Shown here in pieces: positions 1 through 9,055 of a stretch of 64,000 nt of DNA; positions within the stretch are counted from its first letter, which is position 1, and the number at the start of each line of letters is the position of its first letter. Where the stretch lies: contig NZ_JPMD01000027.1 in the NCBI RefSeq assembly GCF_000732635.1, forward strand, positions 28,872 to 92,871, in the 5' to 3' direction. The position numbers were made by a program, and so were the translations under genes. Under the pieces are notes generated by a model, which saw nothing but the letters and a program-made list of their open reading frames with translations, was not told the DNA's origin and ran no database searches. The DNA is from Clostridium sulfidigenes (GTDB taxonomy: Bacteria; Bacillota; Clostridia; Clostridiales; Clostridiaceae).

Positions 1-2
1 CA

Positions 3-680
3 GATGTTTTACCTCATGCTTTAATAAACAATGTAGAAGAGAAATTAGGCTTAAAGGGCGAAAAACTTCTTGAATATGTTAAATGGTTAAGTGATAGGGT
101 TTTAAAATTAAGAACTAGTGAAGACTATAACCCAATATTCCATATAGATGTTTATGGAACTATAGGAGTTGCATTTGATTGTGATACAAAAGCAATGGCA
201 GACTACATAGCAACATTAGAAGAGGCTGCTAAACCATTTAAATTAAGAATAGAAGGACCAATGGATGTAGAGCATAGAGAAAGACAAATGGAAGCATTAA
301 AAGAGCTAACAGATGAACTTGATAATAGAAATATCAATGTAGAATTAGTTGCAGATGAATGGTGTAATACTTATGAAGACGTAGCATTCTTTGCAGATAA
401 CAACTCAGGACATATGCTTCAAATAAAAACTCCAGATCTTGGAGGAGTAAATAATACAATAGAAGCTATATTGTATTGTAAGAAGAAAAAGGTTGGAGCT
501 TACTGTGGAGGAACATGTAACGAAACAAATAGATCAGCAGAAGTTTGCACTAACATTGCTATGGCTTGTGGAGCAGACCAATGCTTAGCTAAACCAGGTA
601 TGGGTGTTGATGAAGGTTACATGATAGTGAACAATGAAATGAATAGGGTTGTTGCCTTAGTAAATAGAAGAAATAAATAA
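3..680 (+). CDS. mal: methylaspartate ammonia-lyase, C-terminal part (gene enters from left edge)
   Basis: The enzyme deaminates 3-methylaspartate to mesaconate in the methylaspartate route of glutamate fermentation, in the cytosol. The frame is open from base 3, so 225 C-terminal residues are visible, roughly half of the usual 413. Visible motifs are HIDVYGTIG, EGPMD, VADEWCNTYEDV, QIKTPDLGG and GGTCNETNRSAEV. In this enolase-superfamily barrel the Asp, Glu and Asp of the first three bind Mg2+, and the Lys of QIKTPDLGG matches the catalytic Lys331 of the C. tetanomorphum enzyme. A terminator follows directly; the next genes encode the two following pathway steps. The preceding glutamate mutase genes would lie left of the window. 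Confidence 0.95.
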   Translation, partial: DVLPHALINNVEEKLGLKGEKLLEYVKWLSDRVLKLRTSEDYNPIFHIDVYGTIGVAFDCDTKAMADYIATLEEAAKPFKLRIEGPMDVEHRERQMEALKELTDELDNRNINVELVADEWCNTYEDVAFFADNNSGHMLQIKTPDLGGVNNTIEAILYCKKKKVGAYCGGTCNETNRSAEVCTNIAMACGADQCLAKPGMGVDEGYMIVNNEMNRVVALVNRRNK

Positions 681-697
681 TACATTAGGTATATAGT

Positions 698-729
698 AAA
701 AAGGCGGTTTAATTAAAACTGCCTTTTTA
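698..729 (+). terminator. intrinsic terminator after mal
   Basis: The arms AAAAAGGCGGTTT and AAAACTGCCTTTTT form a G+C-containing stem with a 4-base AATT centre and end in a T run. It separates mal from the mesaconase/citramalate lyase genes, so those probably have their own promoter or depend on read-through. Confidence 0.85.
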
Positions 730-841
730 CTTATAATAATTATAAAAATGAGATATATTATTCATGGGATTTAAATTAAACTGTATTAGTAAATTAATAT
801 TGAAATAATATATTTAATCAATGAGTTTAGGAGGATTATAT

Positions 842-1684
842 ATGAGAGAAATTAAAGTTTCACAGATAACAGAAGCTATAAGAAAACTATGTATAGATGC
901 AAATTACTATCTAGGTAGTGATATTAAAAACAGACTTATAAAATCTCATGAGGAAGAAGATTGGGATATTGCAAAGGGAATATTAAACAAAATATTAGTT
1001 AATGCTGATATAGCTAAAAATGAAGATATGCCTATGTGTCAAGATACTGGTGTGGCATGTGTATTTATAGAAATAGGTCAAGAGGTTCAGGTAGTTGGAG
1101 GAGCCCTAGAAGATGCAATTAATGAAGGGGTTAGACAAGGATATAAGGATGGATACCTAAGAAAATCTGTAGTTAAGGATCCCTTAGATAGAGTAAATAC
1201 AAAGGATAATACTCCAGCTATGATCTACTATAATATAGTTCCAGGAGATAAGTTAAAAATCACTGTGGCACCTAAAGGCTTTGGTTCTGAAAATATGAGT
1301 CAAATAAAAATGTTAAAACCTTCTGATGGACTTCAAGGTGTTAAAGATTTTATAATAAAAGTAGTTAAGGAAGCGGGTCCGAATCCATGTCCACCAATAA
1401 TTGTTGGAGTAGGAATTGGAGGAACCTTTGATAAGGCTGCAACAATTGCTAAAAAAGCACTTATAAGATCCATAGATGTAAGAAATGAAAATCCATTCTA
1501 CGCAGAGTTAGAAGAGGAACTAGTAACTATGATAAATGAACTAGGTATAGGGCCTCAAGGATTTGGTGGTAAAACAACAGCATTAGCTGTAAATATAGAA
1601 ACATATCCAACTCATATTGCAGGCCTTCCAGTAGCTGTAAATATTAATTGTCATGCTACAAGACATGCAGAAATAGAGCTATAA
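842..1684 (+). CDS. class I mesaconase/fumarase-type hydratase, alpha subunit
   Basis: Alpha subunit (280 residues) of a two-subunit, oxygen-sensitive [4Fe-4S] hydro-lyase of the class I fumarase family. The neighbours (mal before, citramalate lyase after) point to hydration of mesaconate to (S)-citramalate; a fumarase role cannot be excluded because the family is identical. Three cysteines sit in the contexts PMCQDTG, NPCPP and INCHATRH, matching the cluster ligands of class I fumarases. ATG 842 is chosen over an in-frame ATG at 821 because AGGAGG lies at 829-834, 7 bases before it. The beta subunit starts 16 bases downstream. Confidence 0.9.
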   Translation: MREIKVSQITEAIRKLCIDANYYLGSDIKNRLIKSHEEEDWDIAKGILNKILVNADIAKNEDMPMCQDTGVACVFIEIGQEVQVVGGALEDAINEGVRQGYKDGYLRKSVVKDPLDRVNTKDNTPAMIYYNIVPGDKLKITVAPKGFGSENMSQIKMLKPSDGLQGVKDFIIKVVKEAGPNPCPPIIVGVGIGGTFDKAATIAKKALIRSIDVRNENPFYAELEEELVTMINELGIGPQGFGGKTTALAVNIETYPTHIAGLPVAVNINCHATRHAEIEL

Positions 1685-1700
1685 TTAGGGGGTAAGGTTT

Positions 1701-2258
1701 ATGGAAAAGAGAATAACTACACCACTAACAGAAGAAAAGGTAAAAGATTTAAAAGCTGGAGACAGTGTTTTATTAAGTGGAGTTATATACACAGGTAGGG
1801 ATGCTGCTCATAAGAGGCTTGCAGAACTTTTAGAAAAAGGAGAAGAACTTCCTATAGATGTAAAGGATGCTGTTATATATTATGTAGGGCCAACTCCAGC
1901 AAAAGAAGGAATGGCCATAGGTTCAGCAGGACCAACTACTAGTTATAGAATGGATGCATATACGCCAGCACTTTTAGACCATGGTTTAAGAGGAATGATT
2001 GGTAAAGGATTAAGAAATGCTGAAGTAATAGAATCTATGAAAAAGAATAAAGCAGTATACTTTGGAGCTATAGGTGGAGCTGCAGCCCTTATTGGTAAAT
2101 GCGTAAAGAAAGCAGAAATAGTGACTTATGAAGATTTAGGAGCTGAAGCTATAAGAAGACTTGAAGTAGAGGATTTACCTATAGTTGTAGTAATAGATTC
2201 AGAAGGAAATAATTTATATAAAGTAGGTAGAGAAGCTTACTTAAGTAGTAAAAAATAA
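1701..2258 (+). CDS. class I mesaconase/fumarase-type hydratase, beta subunit
   Basis: Beta subunit (185 residues) that completes the hydratase with the upstream gene. Class I fumarases of anaerobes often split the long FumA chain into an alpha part of about 280 and a beta part of about 185 residues, as here. Recognisable family segments are IGSAGPTTSYRMD near residue 73 and YFGAIGGAAALIG near residue 120, which carry substrate-binding residues in the family. The ribosome site is TTAGGGGG. Position between mal and citD supports mesaconate as substrate; this is inference from context. Confidence 0.9.
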   Translation: MEKRITTPLTEEKVKDLKAGDSVLLSGVIYTGRDAAHKRLAELLEKGEELPIDVKDAVIYYVGPTPAKEGMAIGSAGPTTSYRMDAYTPALLDHGLRGMIGKGLRNAEVIESMKKNKAVYFGAIGGAAALIGKCVKKAEIVTYEDLGAEAIRRLEVEDLPIVVVIDSEGNNLYKVGREAYLSSKK

Positions 2259-2282
2259 GTTTTATAGGTAGAGGTGATTTAG

Positions 2283-2546
2283 ATGGAAATTAATAAAATT
2301 TCAAAGGCTGGAACCCTAGAATCCAATGATATATACGTTATAATCATGCCTAATGAAGAGGGCGGAATAGCTATAGAACTTGAGAGTATGGTTATGAAAC
2401 AATTTGGAGCTGAAATAGAAAGAGCTATTAGAGAAACTTTAGATACTTTACAAGTAAAAAATGTCATTGTTAAAGCTCAAGATAAAGGGGCTCTTGATTA
2501 TACAATAAGAGCTAGAATTGAAACTGCAGTAAAAAGAGCGCAGTAG
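2283..2546 (+). CDS. citD: citramalate lyase acyl carrier protein (gamma subunit)
   Basis: Small acyl carrier protein (87 residues) of the citrate/citramalate lyase complex. It carries the phosphoribosyl-dephospho-CoA group that holds the acyl chain during cleavage. The serine in GTLESNDIYV is residue 14, the position of the modified serine in CitD of Klebsiella. It is directly followed by citE and citF in the usual D-E-F order. With mal and mesaconase upstream the natural substrate is (S)-citramalate rather than citrate. The genes that make and attach the prosthetic group (citC, citX, citG) are not in this window. Confidence 0.93.
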   Translation: MEINKISKAGTLESNDIYVIIMPNEEGGIAIELESMVMKQFGAEIERAIRETLDTLQVKNVIVKAQDKGALDYTIRARIETAVKRAQ

Positions 2547-2557
2547 GGGGTATAAAT

Positions 2558-3427
2558 ATGAAATTAAGAAGAACTATGCTTTTTATGCCTGGAAATAATC
2601 CAGGAATGTTACAAGATGCTGCAATCTTAGGTTCAGATTCTATAATTCTTGATTTGGAGGATGCAGTAAGTCTTACAGAAAAAGATAGTGCTAGAATTCT
2701 TGTTAGAGAAGCAATTAAAAATGTTGATTATAGTGGAGTAGAGGTGGTAGTTAGAATAAATCCACTTACTACAGAATTTTCAAGTGAAGATATAGAAGTT
2801 ATCGGAAGAGTTAAGCCAGATGCATTAATGGTTCCAAAGGCAACGGAAGATGAACTTATAGAGATTAGCAGTAGACTTGAAAAAATAGAAAAAGAAGAAG
2901 GCTTTGGAGACAAATCTATAAAGTTAATACCAATAGTTGAAAGTGCTTATGGTGTTGAAAATGTATATAGCATTATAAAATCATCAGACAGAATAGTAGC
3001 AGTTCTTTTAGGTGGAGAAGATTTAACTTCTGATATGGGAATTAAGAGAACTAAAGAAGGTAGTGAGATATTTTATGCTAGAAACAGGGTAGCTGTGGCT
3101 TGTAAGGCTATGAGAGTAGGGGCTATTGATACTCCATTTACAGATACTAATGACTTTGAAGGATTAGAAAAGGATACTCTACTTGCAAAATCCCTTGGAA
3201 TGACTGGCAAAGCATCAATTAATCCAAGACAAATTGATACAATACACCAAGTATATGCTCCAACTAAAGCAGAGATAATCCATGCTCAAAGGGTATTAGA
3301 TGCTATGGAAGAAGCTGAAAGAGAAGGTAAGGGAGTATTTTCTCTAGATGGTAAAATGGTAGATGCACCAGTTATAAATAGAGCAAAAACCACTGTGGAA
3401 TTAAGTAAAAAACTAGGCCTTATTTAA
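2558..3427 (+). CDS. citE: citramalyl-ACP/citryl lyase beta subunit
   Basis: Beta subunit (289 residues, normal for the family) that cleaves the acyl-ACP thioester. In citramalate lyase it splits citramalyl-ACP into acetyl-ACP and pyruvate. The N-terminus RRTMLFMPGNNPGML and the SIILDLEDAV segment are typical of the HpcH/HpaI-CitE TIM-barrel family; the LDLEDAV acidic pair and IPIVESAYGV Glu lie at the metal site. It starts 11 bases after citD behind AGGGGG, and citF follows. The assignment to citramalate rests on the pathway neighbours. Confidence 0.93.
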   Translation: MKLRRTMLFMPGNNPGMLQDAAILGSDSIILDLEDAVSLTEKDSARILVREAIKNVDYSGVEVVVRINPLTTEFSSEDIEVIGRVKPDALMVPKATEDELIEISSRLEKIEKEEGFGDKSIKLIPIVESAYGVENVYSIIKSSDRIVAVLLGGEDLTSDMGIKRTKEGSEIFYARNRVAVACKAMRVGAIDTPFTDTNDFEGLEKDTLLAKSLGMTGKASINPRQIDTIHQVYAPTKAEIIHAQRVLDAMEEAEREGKGVFSLDGKMVDAPVINRAKTTVELSKKLGLI

Positions 3428-3451
3428 TGAGGGGATTGAGGTGATAATAAT

Positions 3452-4990
3452 ATGAAGAATGTATTAGGAAGAGAAATTCCGGAGTATATAGATGGATACG
3501 GAAATGTAAAGATTTTTGAAGGTGCTTTTAAAAATATGAATCCATTAAAAAAGGCGTCAGCAAAGATTAAACCTGTAGTTCCTGGAGATGCAAAGTTAGT
3601 AAATTCTTTAGAAGAAGTTTTAGATAAAGTGGAAATTAGGGATGGAATGTGTATATCTTTTCACCATCACTTAAGAAATGGGGATTATATTCTTAACATG
3701 GTTGTAGAATCCATGGCTAAAAGAGGAATAAAGAATTTAACTGTGGCAGCAAGTTCTATATTTCCAACTCATAAGCCGCTAGTTGCTTATATTGAAGATG
3801 GTACTGTATCTAAAATATATGCAAATTATATATCAGGACCTGTAGCTGATGCTATATCACAGGGTAAATTAAAATATCCAGCTATAATGCATACCCATGG
3901 TGGAAGATCAAGAGCTATTGAAAGTGGAGATTTACATATCGATATAGCCTTTTTAGCAGCACCTTCTAGTGATATGTATGGTAATATAAATGGACTTACT
4001 GGTAAATCTGCTTGTGGTGCTTTAGGATATGCAGTTTCTGATGCAGAATATGCAGACACTGTAATAGCTATTACAGACAACTTAGTGCCATATCCAAACT
4101 TCCCAATGGAAATAAACCAAGTTTATGTAGATTATGTAGTTAAGGTAGATTCTATAGGAAATCCAGCAGGAATAGTATCAGGAACTACACAAATTACCAA
4201 GGATCCTATTGGCCTTAAAATTGCAAAGAATGCTCTAGATACGATGATAGCTTCAGGACTAGTTAAAGAAGGTATGTCATTTCAAACAGGAGCTGGAGGA
4301 ATATCTCTAGCTGTAGCTGCAGAGCTTAGAGAATATATGAATAAGAATGAAATCAAAGGTAGTTTTGCATCTGGTGGAATAACTGGTTATATTGTAGATA
4401 TGTTTGAAGAAGGATTATTCCAAAGTTTACTAGATGTACAATGTTTTGATTTAAAGGCAGTAGAGTCTTGTGCTAAAAATGAAAAACATATAACTATGTC
4501 AGCTTCTATGTATGGAAATGCTCATAACAAAGGAGCTGTAGTAAATAACTTAGATATAGTAATACTTGGAGCAACAGAAATAGATACAAACTTTAATGTA
4601 AATGTTACTACTGCTTCAGATGGAACTATAATGGGGGGGTCTGGTGGTCATGCAGACACCGCAGCAGGCTCTAAACTTACTATAATAGTAACAAAACTAA
4701 CTAAGGCAAGGTTACCAATAATAAAGGATAAGTTGACTACTATAACTACTCCAGGTGAAACTATTGATGTAATAGTAACTGAAAGAGGAATAGCTGTTAA
4801 CCCTAAGAGGGTTGATTTAATTGAAAAATTAAAAGAAGCAAACCTTAATGTGGTAACTATAGAGGAATTAAAGGAAATAGCTGAAAAAATAACAGGTACT
4901 CCTAAAGCAATAGAATTATCTAAGGATATAGTTGCAGTTGTAGAATATAGGGATGGAACTGTTATAGATGTAGTTAGAAAAACATTATAA
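3452..4990 (+). CDS. citF: citramalate lyase alpha subunit (acyl-ACP transferase)
   Basis: Alpha subunit (512 residues, full length) of citramalate/citrate lyase. It swaps acetyl on the carrier protein for the incoming citramalate, forming citramalyl-ACP and acetate. The chain matches the CitF family throughout, including HHHLRNGDY near the N-terminus and the glycine-rich SDGTIMGGSGGHADTAAG segment in the C-terminal part. It ends the D-E-F set and is followed by a strong terminator. Net products of this block are acetate and pyruvate. Confidence 0.94.
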   Translation: MKNVLGREIPEYIDGYGNVKIFEGAFKNMNPLKKASAKIKPVVPGDAKLVNSLEEVLDKVEIRDGMCISFHHHLRNGDYILNMVVESMAKRGIKNLTVAASSIFPTHKPLVAYIEDGTVSKIYANYISGPVADAISQGKLKYPAIMHTHGGRSRAIESGDLHIDIAFLAAPSSDMYGNINGLTGKSACGALGYAVSDAEYADTVIAITDNLVPYPNFPMEINQVYVDYVVKVDSIGNPAGIVSGTTQITKDPIGLKIAKNALDTMIASGLVKEGMSFQTGAGGISLAVAAELREYMNKNEIKGSFASGGITGYIVDMFEEGLFQSLLDVQCFDLKAVESCAKNEKHITMSASMYGNAHNKGAVVNNLDIVILGATEIDTNFNVNVTTASDGTIMGGSGGHADTAAGSKLTIIVTKLTKARLPIIKDKLTTITTPGETIDVIVTERGIAVNPKRVDLIEKLKEANLNVVTIEELKEIAEKITGTPKAIELSKDIVAVVEYRDGTVIDVVRKTL

Positions 4991-4992
4991 AT

Positions 4993-5042
4993 AAAATAAC
5001 GCCTATCTAAGATATCTTATTCTTAGATAGGCGTTATTTTAT
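4993..5042 (+). terminator. intrinsic terminator after citF
   Basis: A perfect 20-base-pair inverted repeat (4993-5012 with 5021-5040) with an 8-base loop ends in TTTTATT. The A-rich upstream arm would let it also work on the opposite strand. Confidence 0.9.
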
Positions 5043-5152
5043 TGTGTTAAATCTTGGTTAGGAAGTTTAAATTTTCTTAATACATGTACAAAATTATTTG
5101 GCAATAAGTTAAATTTATATTGTTAAATAAAATAAGAAAGAGTGATGAAATA

Positions 5153-6907
5153 ATGTGGCCTAAAGAAAAATTAAAATTCAATAGAATATTTAAGAAAAAG
5201 TTTAACATCAAGACCAGATTAATTTTAGCTTTATCAGTATTAAGCATTAGTACAATAATATTTGGAGTATATTCTATATTTCAAATGATGAAATTACATA
5301 ATAGCATAGAAGGTATATCAAGTATATATGGTGGTAAAATTCAAAAGTCAGATGAACTTAGTTATCATGTTTTAAATTTTAGAACTAAAGAATATGGGTA
5401 TATAATGGAGACATTTTCAGAAGAAAAAAATAGAATAGAACAAGAAATGAAAGAATCAAAAGGAAATATACAATTAATTTTAGAGGATTATTTTAATTAT
5501 TGTGATAGTAATAGAGAAAAAAAAGATATTGAAAATATACAAGAAAAATTTGAAGTTTACTTAGAAGTTAACAATGAAGTTATAGAAGCAAATAAAACAA
5601 ATAAAGAAATGAGAAATGTTTTAACTTTAATTAAGGGGAAATCTAAAAATAAATTTGATGAATTGATAAGCTCTATAGATGAGCTTAAACAAAAGAATTT
5701 AAATTATTTAGAAAGTATAAACAAAGAAGCTAATGAACGCTACAAGAGAGTAATAATTACATTTATAAGTGTAACTTTAGGAATAATTTTATTTACTATT
5801 ATAGTGTGTATATATTTAACAATTTCAATTGTATATCCATTAAATAGATTAAAAGGAAAGATAAATGAATTAGTAAATAAAGGTGGTGATTTAACTCAAG
5901 ATATAATTGTTGAGTCAGGAGATGAAATAGAAGAATTATCACAAGCTATTAATGTGTTTATGAACAATATAAGAAAGATAATAGTGGAAGTTAATAATTC
6001 CTCAGATAATGTTTTAAGCTCTTCTAGGGATACAGCTAGGTATATAAAAGAGCTTCATATGAATGCAGAAAGAACAACGAACACTGTAGATGAAATTTCC
6101 AGGGCCATTGAGGAAGCGGCAGTAAACTCTAGTGAGGTTAGTGGTTTATCTTTAGGAGTAGAGAGTTTTATAAATGATATAACCCATAAGGCTAAAGAAG
6201 GAGAGAAAACTGCAATAGATATTAGAGGGAGGGCTAATGAATTAAAAGACAATGTGGAGGTATCTAACAAGAAGGCACTTCAAATATTAGAAGAAACAAA
6301 GAAAAATCTCATAGAAGCTATGGAAAAATCTAAATCCGTCAGTGAGATAGAAAATTTATCAGGATCAATATTAGATATTGCAAACCAAACAAATTTACTA
6401 GCTTTAAATGCATCTATAGAAGCAGCTAGAGCAGGTGAGTACGGTAAAGGCTTTACTGTGGTTGCAAATGAAGTTAGAAATTTAGCGGAACATTCAAGAG
6501 TTACAGTAGAAAATATGCAACAGGTAATTAAAAATGTTAAGGAATCTGTAGGTACTATATCTATAAGTTCCAATAAGATTTTAAAATTTATAGATGATGT
6601 AATAATTAAAGACTATAAAAAAATGTACATCATGGGGGAGCAATACAATAGAGATTCTATAATTATTAATGAGTTAATAGAAAAATTTAATCACATAGCA
6701 AAAGAATTAAAGGGTGTTGTATCTACTATATCAAGTTCCATGGTAAATATAAGTGATACAGTAAATAAAGGGGCAACAGGTATAGTTGAAGTTGTAGAAA
6801 AGACCAATTGTTTATACATTAATATAGGAGAGATTGAAAATCAGATGTTGCGAAATGAAGAAAGTGCTAAGGGATTAAAAGTAATTATATCTAAATTTAT
6901 AATATAA
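5153..6907 (+). CDS. methyl-accepting chemotaxis protein
   Basis: Membrane chemoreceptor of 584 residues that signals to CheA/CheW. Order: TM1 near residues 24-46, an extracytoplasmic helical region of about 150 residues, TM2 near 198-222, HAMP, then a cytoplasmic signalling helix. The signalling tip reads [20 protein letters not shown], close to the MCP consensus. No Cache fold is obvious in the sensor part, so it may be a four-helix-bundle type; the ligand cannot be read. A TTG at 5120 is also in frame, but ATG 5153 is preferred although its ribosome site (GAGTGA) is weak. Confidence 0.85.
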   Translation: MWPKEKLKFNRIFKKKFNIKTRLILALSVLSISTIIFGVYSIFQMMKLHNSIEGISSIYGGKIQKSDELSYHVLNFRTKEYGYIMETFSEEKNRIEQEMKESKGNIQLILEDYFNYCDSNREKKDIENIQEKFEVYLEVNNEVIEANKTNKEMRNVLTLIKGKSKNKFDELISSIDELKQKNLNYLESINKEANERYKRVIITFISVTLGIILFTIIVCIYLTISIVYPLNRLKGKINELVNKGGDLTQDIIVESGDEIEELSQAINVFMNNIRKIIVEVNNSSDNVLSSSRDTARYIKELHMNAERTTNTVDEISRAIEEAAVNSSEVSGLSLGVESFINDITHKAKEGEKTAIDIRGRANELKDNVEVSNKKALQILEETKKNLIEAMEKSKSVSEIENLSGSILDIANQTNLLALNASIEAARAGEYGKGFTVVANEVRNLAEHSRVTVENMQQVIKNVKESVGTISISSNKILKFIDDVIIKDYKKMYIMGEQYNRDSIIINELIEKFNHIAKELKGVVSTISSSMVNISDTVNKGATGIVEVVEKTNCLYINIGEIENQMLRNEESAKGLKVIISKFII

Positions 6908-6918
6908 GTTATATAGTA

Positions 6919-6956
6919 AAGTTTTCATTATAAATTATTAATGAAGACTTTTTATT
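6919..6956 (+). terminator. intrinsic terminator after the chemoreceptor
   Basis: Arms AAGTTTTCATTA and TAATGAAGACTT pair with one G-U pair and are followed by TTTATTTTAT. The stem is AT-rich, so it is weaker than others in the window. Confidence 0.65.
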
Positions 6957-7071
6957 TTATATTCAATTAGCATTTATATTACAATACAAAATGGGAATAA
7001 AGATTTTATTTACAGTCCTACTATGATAACATATAAGGAGAGAGTAAATTATTTACTTAGGAGGTTTTTCA

Positions 7072-7209
7072 ATGTCTAAGTTAAAAGATCCTTTTAAGAA
7101 TGTATGAAAAAGAGAATATAATGGAGGCAAGTATGCCTATAATACCACATTAATAGCAGGAATTATAATAATAAGTATGTTATTTATTATATTAATTTGT
7201 CTGTCTTAA
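7072..7209 (+). pseudogene. small single-pass membrane protein interrupted by in-frame TGA
   Basis: An ATG with a strong ribosome site (TTAGGAGG, 7057-7064) opens a frame that meets TGA at 7105-7107 after MSKLKDPFKNV. The same frame then runs on for 33 codons, giving KREYNGGKYAYNTTL and a hydrophobic helix up to TAA at 7207-7209. Read through, it is a 45-residue protein with a basic N-terminus and one C-terminal membrane helix. TGG to TGA is one base change, so a tryptophan nonsense mutation is the simplest reading. Selenocysteine is a less likely alternative: only a 4-bp stem (AGGC/GCCT, 7125-7138) follows. No family recognised. Confidence 0.6.
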
Positions 7210-7297
7210 TATTATAATAAAATTTTTAGTCAATTTATTAATAAAGTAAACTTTATTAAATTAATATCGTATTATTTATATAAAGAGAGGGAAGAAG

Positions 7298-7852
7298 ATG
7301 AAGGAATCGCAAGGAAGAGCTCCCATAGAAGATGCCATTCTTGTAAGCAATGTATTAAAGGGAGACGTAGATAGTTTTCAAGTTATAGTTGAGAAATATC
7401 AGCTTAATATACTTAGATTTATTTATGGAATGATAAAACAGAAGGAAGCAAGTGAGGATATTACTCAAGAGGTATTTATAACTGTATATAATAAATTAGA
7501 TATGTATAATAATAAATATAATTTTATAAATTGGGTTTTGCAGATTGCAAAAAATAAAACCATAGATTATATGAGGAAATATAGAAAGGTTTATGAAAGT
7601 GATATTGATGAAGCATATAATATATCATCTTCTGAAATGGGACCGGAAGAATCTTTAGAATATTTAGAAGTAAAAGAAAATGTAAATAAATATATAAAAA
7701 CTCTAGATGAAGTTGATAAGCAAATATTAAATTTAAGGTATTCTCAGAATTTAACTTTTAGAGATATAGGTGAAATTCTAGATATTACAGAAACTACTGT
7801 GAAAAGGAGATACTATAAAGTAAGAGATGGATTCAAAGTCTTTTGCAAGTAA
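7298..7852 (+). CDS. ECF-type RNA polymerase sigma factor
   Basis: Sigma-70 family factor of 184 residues, the size of extracytoplasmic-function sigmas. Region 2 is visible in FQVIVEKYQLNILRFIYGM and ASEDITQEVFITVYNKLD, and region 4 in LRYSQNLTFRDIGEILDI followed by a helix-turn-helix. The gene downstream, 17 bases away, encodes a membrane anti-sigma factor, so its activity is probably controlled by release from the membrane. Its target promoters are not evident. An AGAGAGGGA ribosome site precedes ATG 7298. Confidence 0.92.
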   Translation: MKESQGRAPIEDAILVSNVLKGDVDSFQVIVEKYQLNILRFIYGMIKQKEASEDITQEVFITVYNKLDMYNNKYNFINWVLQIAKNKTIDYMRKYRKVYESDIDEAYNISSSEMGPEESLEYLEVKENVNKYIKTLDEVDKQILNLRYSQNLTFRDIGEILDITETTVKRRYYKVRDGFKVFCK

Positions 7853-7869
7853 GGTTAGGAGGAGTCACA

Positions 7870-8895
7870 ATGAAATGTAGTCAGTTCAAAGATAAGTTAA
7901 CAGAATATATTGAAGAAAATTTGTCAGCCGAAGCAGATGAAGAAATGAGGAGTCACCTTTTAACCTGCCAAAGTTGTAAAGATGATTTTGACAAAGAAGT
8001 TTTAGAATATAAAACTTTTAAAGAAGCCCTTTCTTATGAAAATATTAACTTTAAAAACTCTACAGAAAAAATAATGGAGAGTATAGATAAAAATAAATAT
8101 ACAAGGGGGAGAAGAGGAATGAAAAGAAAGTACAAAGGAGCATTAGCTATTGCAGCTGCATTTTTATTAGGGGTTATAGTTACTCCTGTAGCTATGAAAT
8201 TAATGGATGGTAAAGAAATATTTTCAGCAGCTTCATCAGGAAAGGAAGAGAATTCTACTAAGCAAGAAAATATAGTTAAATCTGAAATGGCAAAAGAAAA
8301 CAACAGTAACGAACCTATAGAAAGCGTTCCAGAGACATCATCAAATGAAGAAAAGACTAGTGACGATATAAAGAAATCAGCAAATGTGAATATTGTTGAC
8401 TTATATAGTAAAGCGGAAGTGACTATGTCTAAGGAGTTAACTTTTAATACACCATTTATAGCTACAGAAGATGGTAAATATGAAGCTAGTATAGAAGGTA
8501 AAGGAGAAAAGGCTATAGAAGAGGGAATAGGTATACTTTATGTAAAAGATACGTCTACAAATAAGATGTATGAGTATACTGCAACAGAGAAAGAAAGTCA
8601 GCAATCACCACTATCAATAAGTTGGTATGATGACACTCATCTTATGATAGTTCATGGTTTAGGATATGGAACATTAGTTAATGGTGAACGTATTATAATC
8701 TTAGATGTAACCACAGGTGAACAAATGCTTATAGCTACGGCTAAGGATAAAGAGCGATTTGTATCTATAACAAGAAAAGATGATAGCTTAATATTAAAAT
8801 ATGCTCTTTATTTAGATGACATGATGAATGATAAAGAAGACAAATCTAAAACTTTTGATAATTATATTCTTGGAGATGTAATAGAAGTAGAATAA
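7870..8895 (+). CDS. membrane anti-sigma factor with zinc-finger domain
   Basis: Protein of 341 residues paired with the ECF sigma factor. The cytoplasmic N-terminus has the zinc-binding anti-sigma pattern H-LLT-C-QS-C (HxxxCxxC) near residue 35. A single membrane helix (ALAIAAAFLLGVIVTPVA) lies near residue 100, followed by a Ser/Glu/Lys-rich linker and an extracytoplasmic domain of about 160 residues. That C-terminal part resembles the DUF4652 type of clostridial surface domain (from memory, moderate confidence). ATG 7870 is chosen because AGGAGG lies at 7857-7862; an in-frame TTG at 7843 overlaps the sigma gene. Confidence 0.82.
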   Translation: MKCSQFKDKLTEYIEENLSAEADEEMRSHLLTCQSCKDDFDKEVLEYKTFKEALSYENINFKNSTEKIMESIDKNKYTRGRRGMKRKYKGALAIAAAFLLGVIVTPVAMKLMDGKEIFSAASSGKEENSTKQENIVKSEMAKENNSNEPIESVPETSSNEEKTSDDIKKSANVNIVDLYSKAEVTMSKELTFNTPFIATEDGKYEASIEGKGEKAIEEGIGILYVKDTSTNKMYEYTATEKESQQSPLSISWYDDTHLMIVHGLGYGTLVNGERIIILDVTTGEQMLIATAKDKERFVSITRKDDSLILKYALYLDDMMNDKEDKSKTFDNYILGDVIEVE

Positions 8896-8900
8896 GATAG

Positions 8901-8936
8901 TGTATTGCAACTAAAGGTTGCAATACCTTTTTTCTT
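8901..8936 (+). terminator. intrinsic terminator after anti-sigma gene
   Basis: Arms GTATTGCAAC and GTTGCAATAC around a short loop, followed by CTTTTTTCTT. It ends the sigma/anti-sigma unit. Confidence 0.88.
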
Positions 8937-9055
8937 ATTCATAGTTATTGATAATAAAACTAGTAACATGATAAAATTAGTTGTAAAAAGATATATAGGA
9001 ATAGATACTATAAAATTTATAATAAGTTATAAAATAAAATATAAGTGGTGAAGTG

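Noticed and set aside
7105..7140. Selenocysteine insertion at the in-frame TGA
   Set aside because: Only a 4-bp stem lies downstream, too small for a typical bacterial SECIS, and the residue fits a lost tryptophan; kept only as an alternative.
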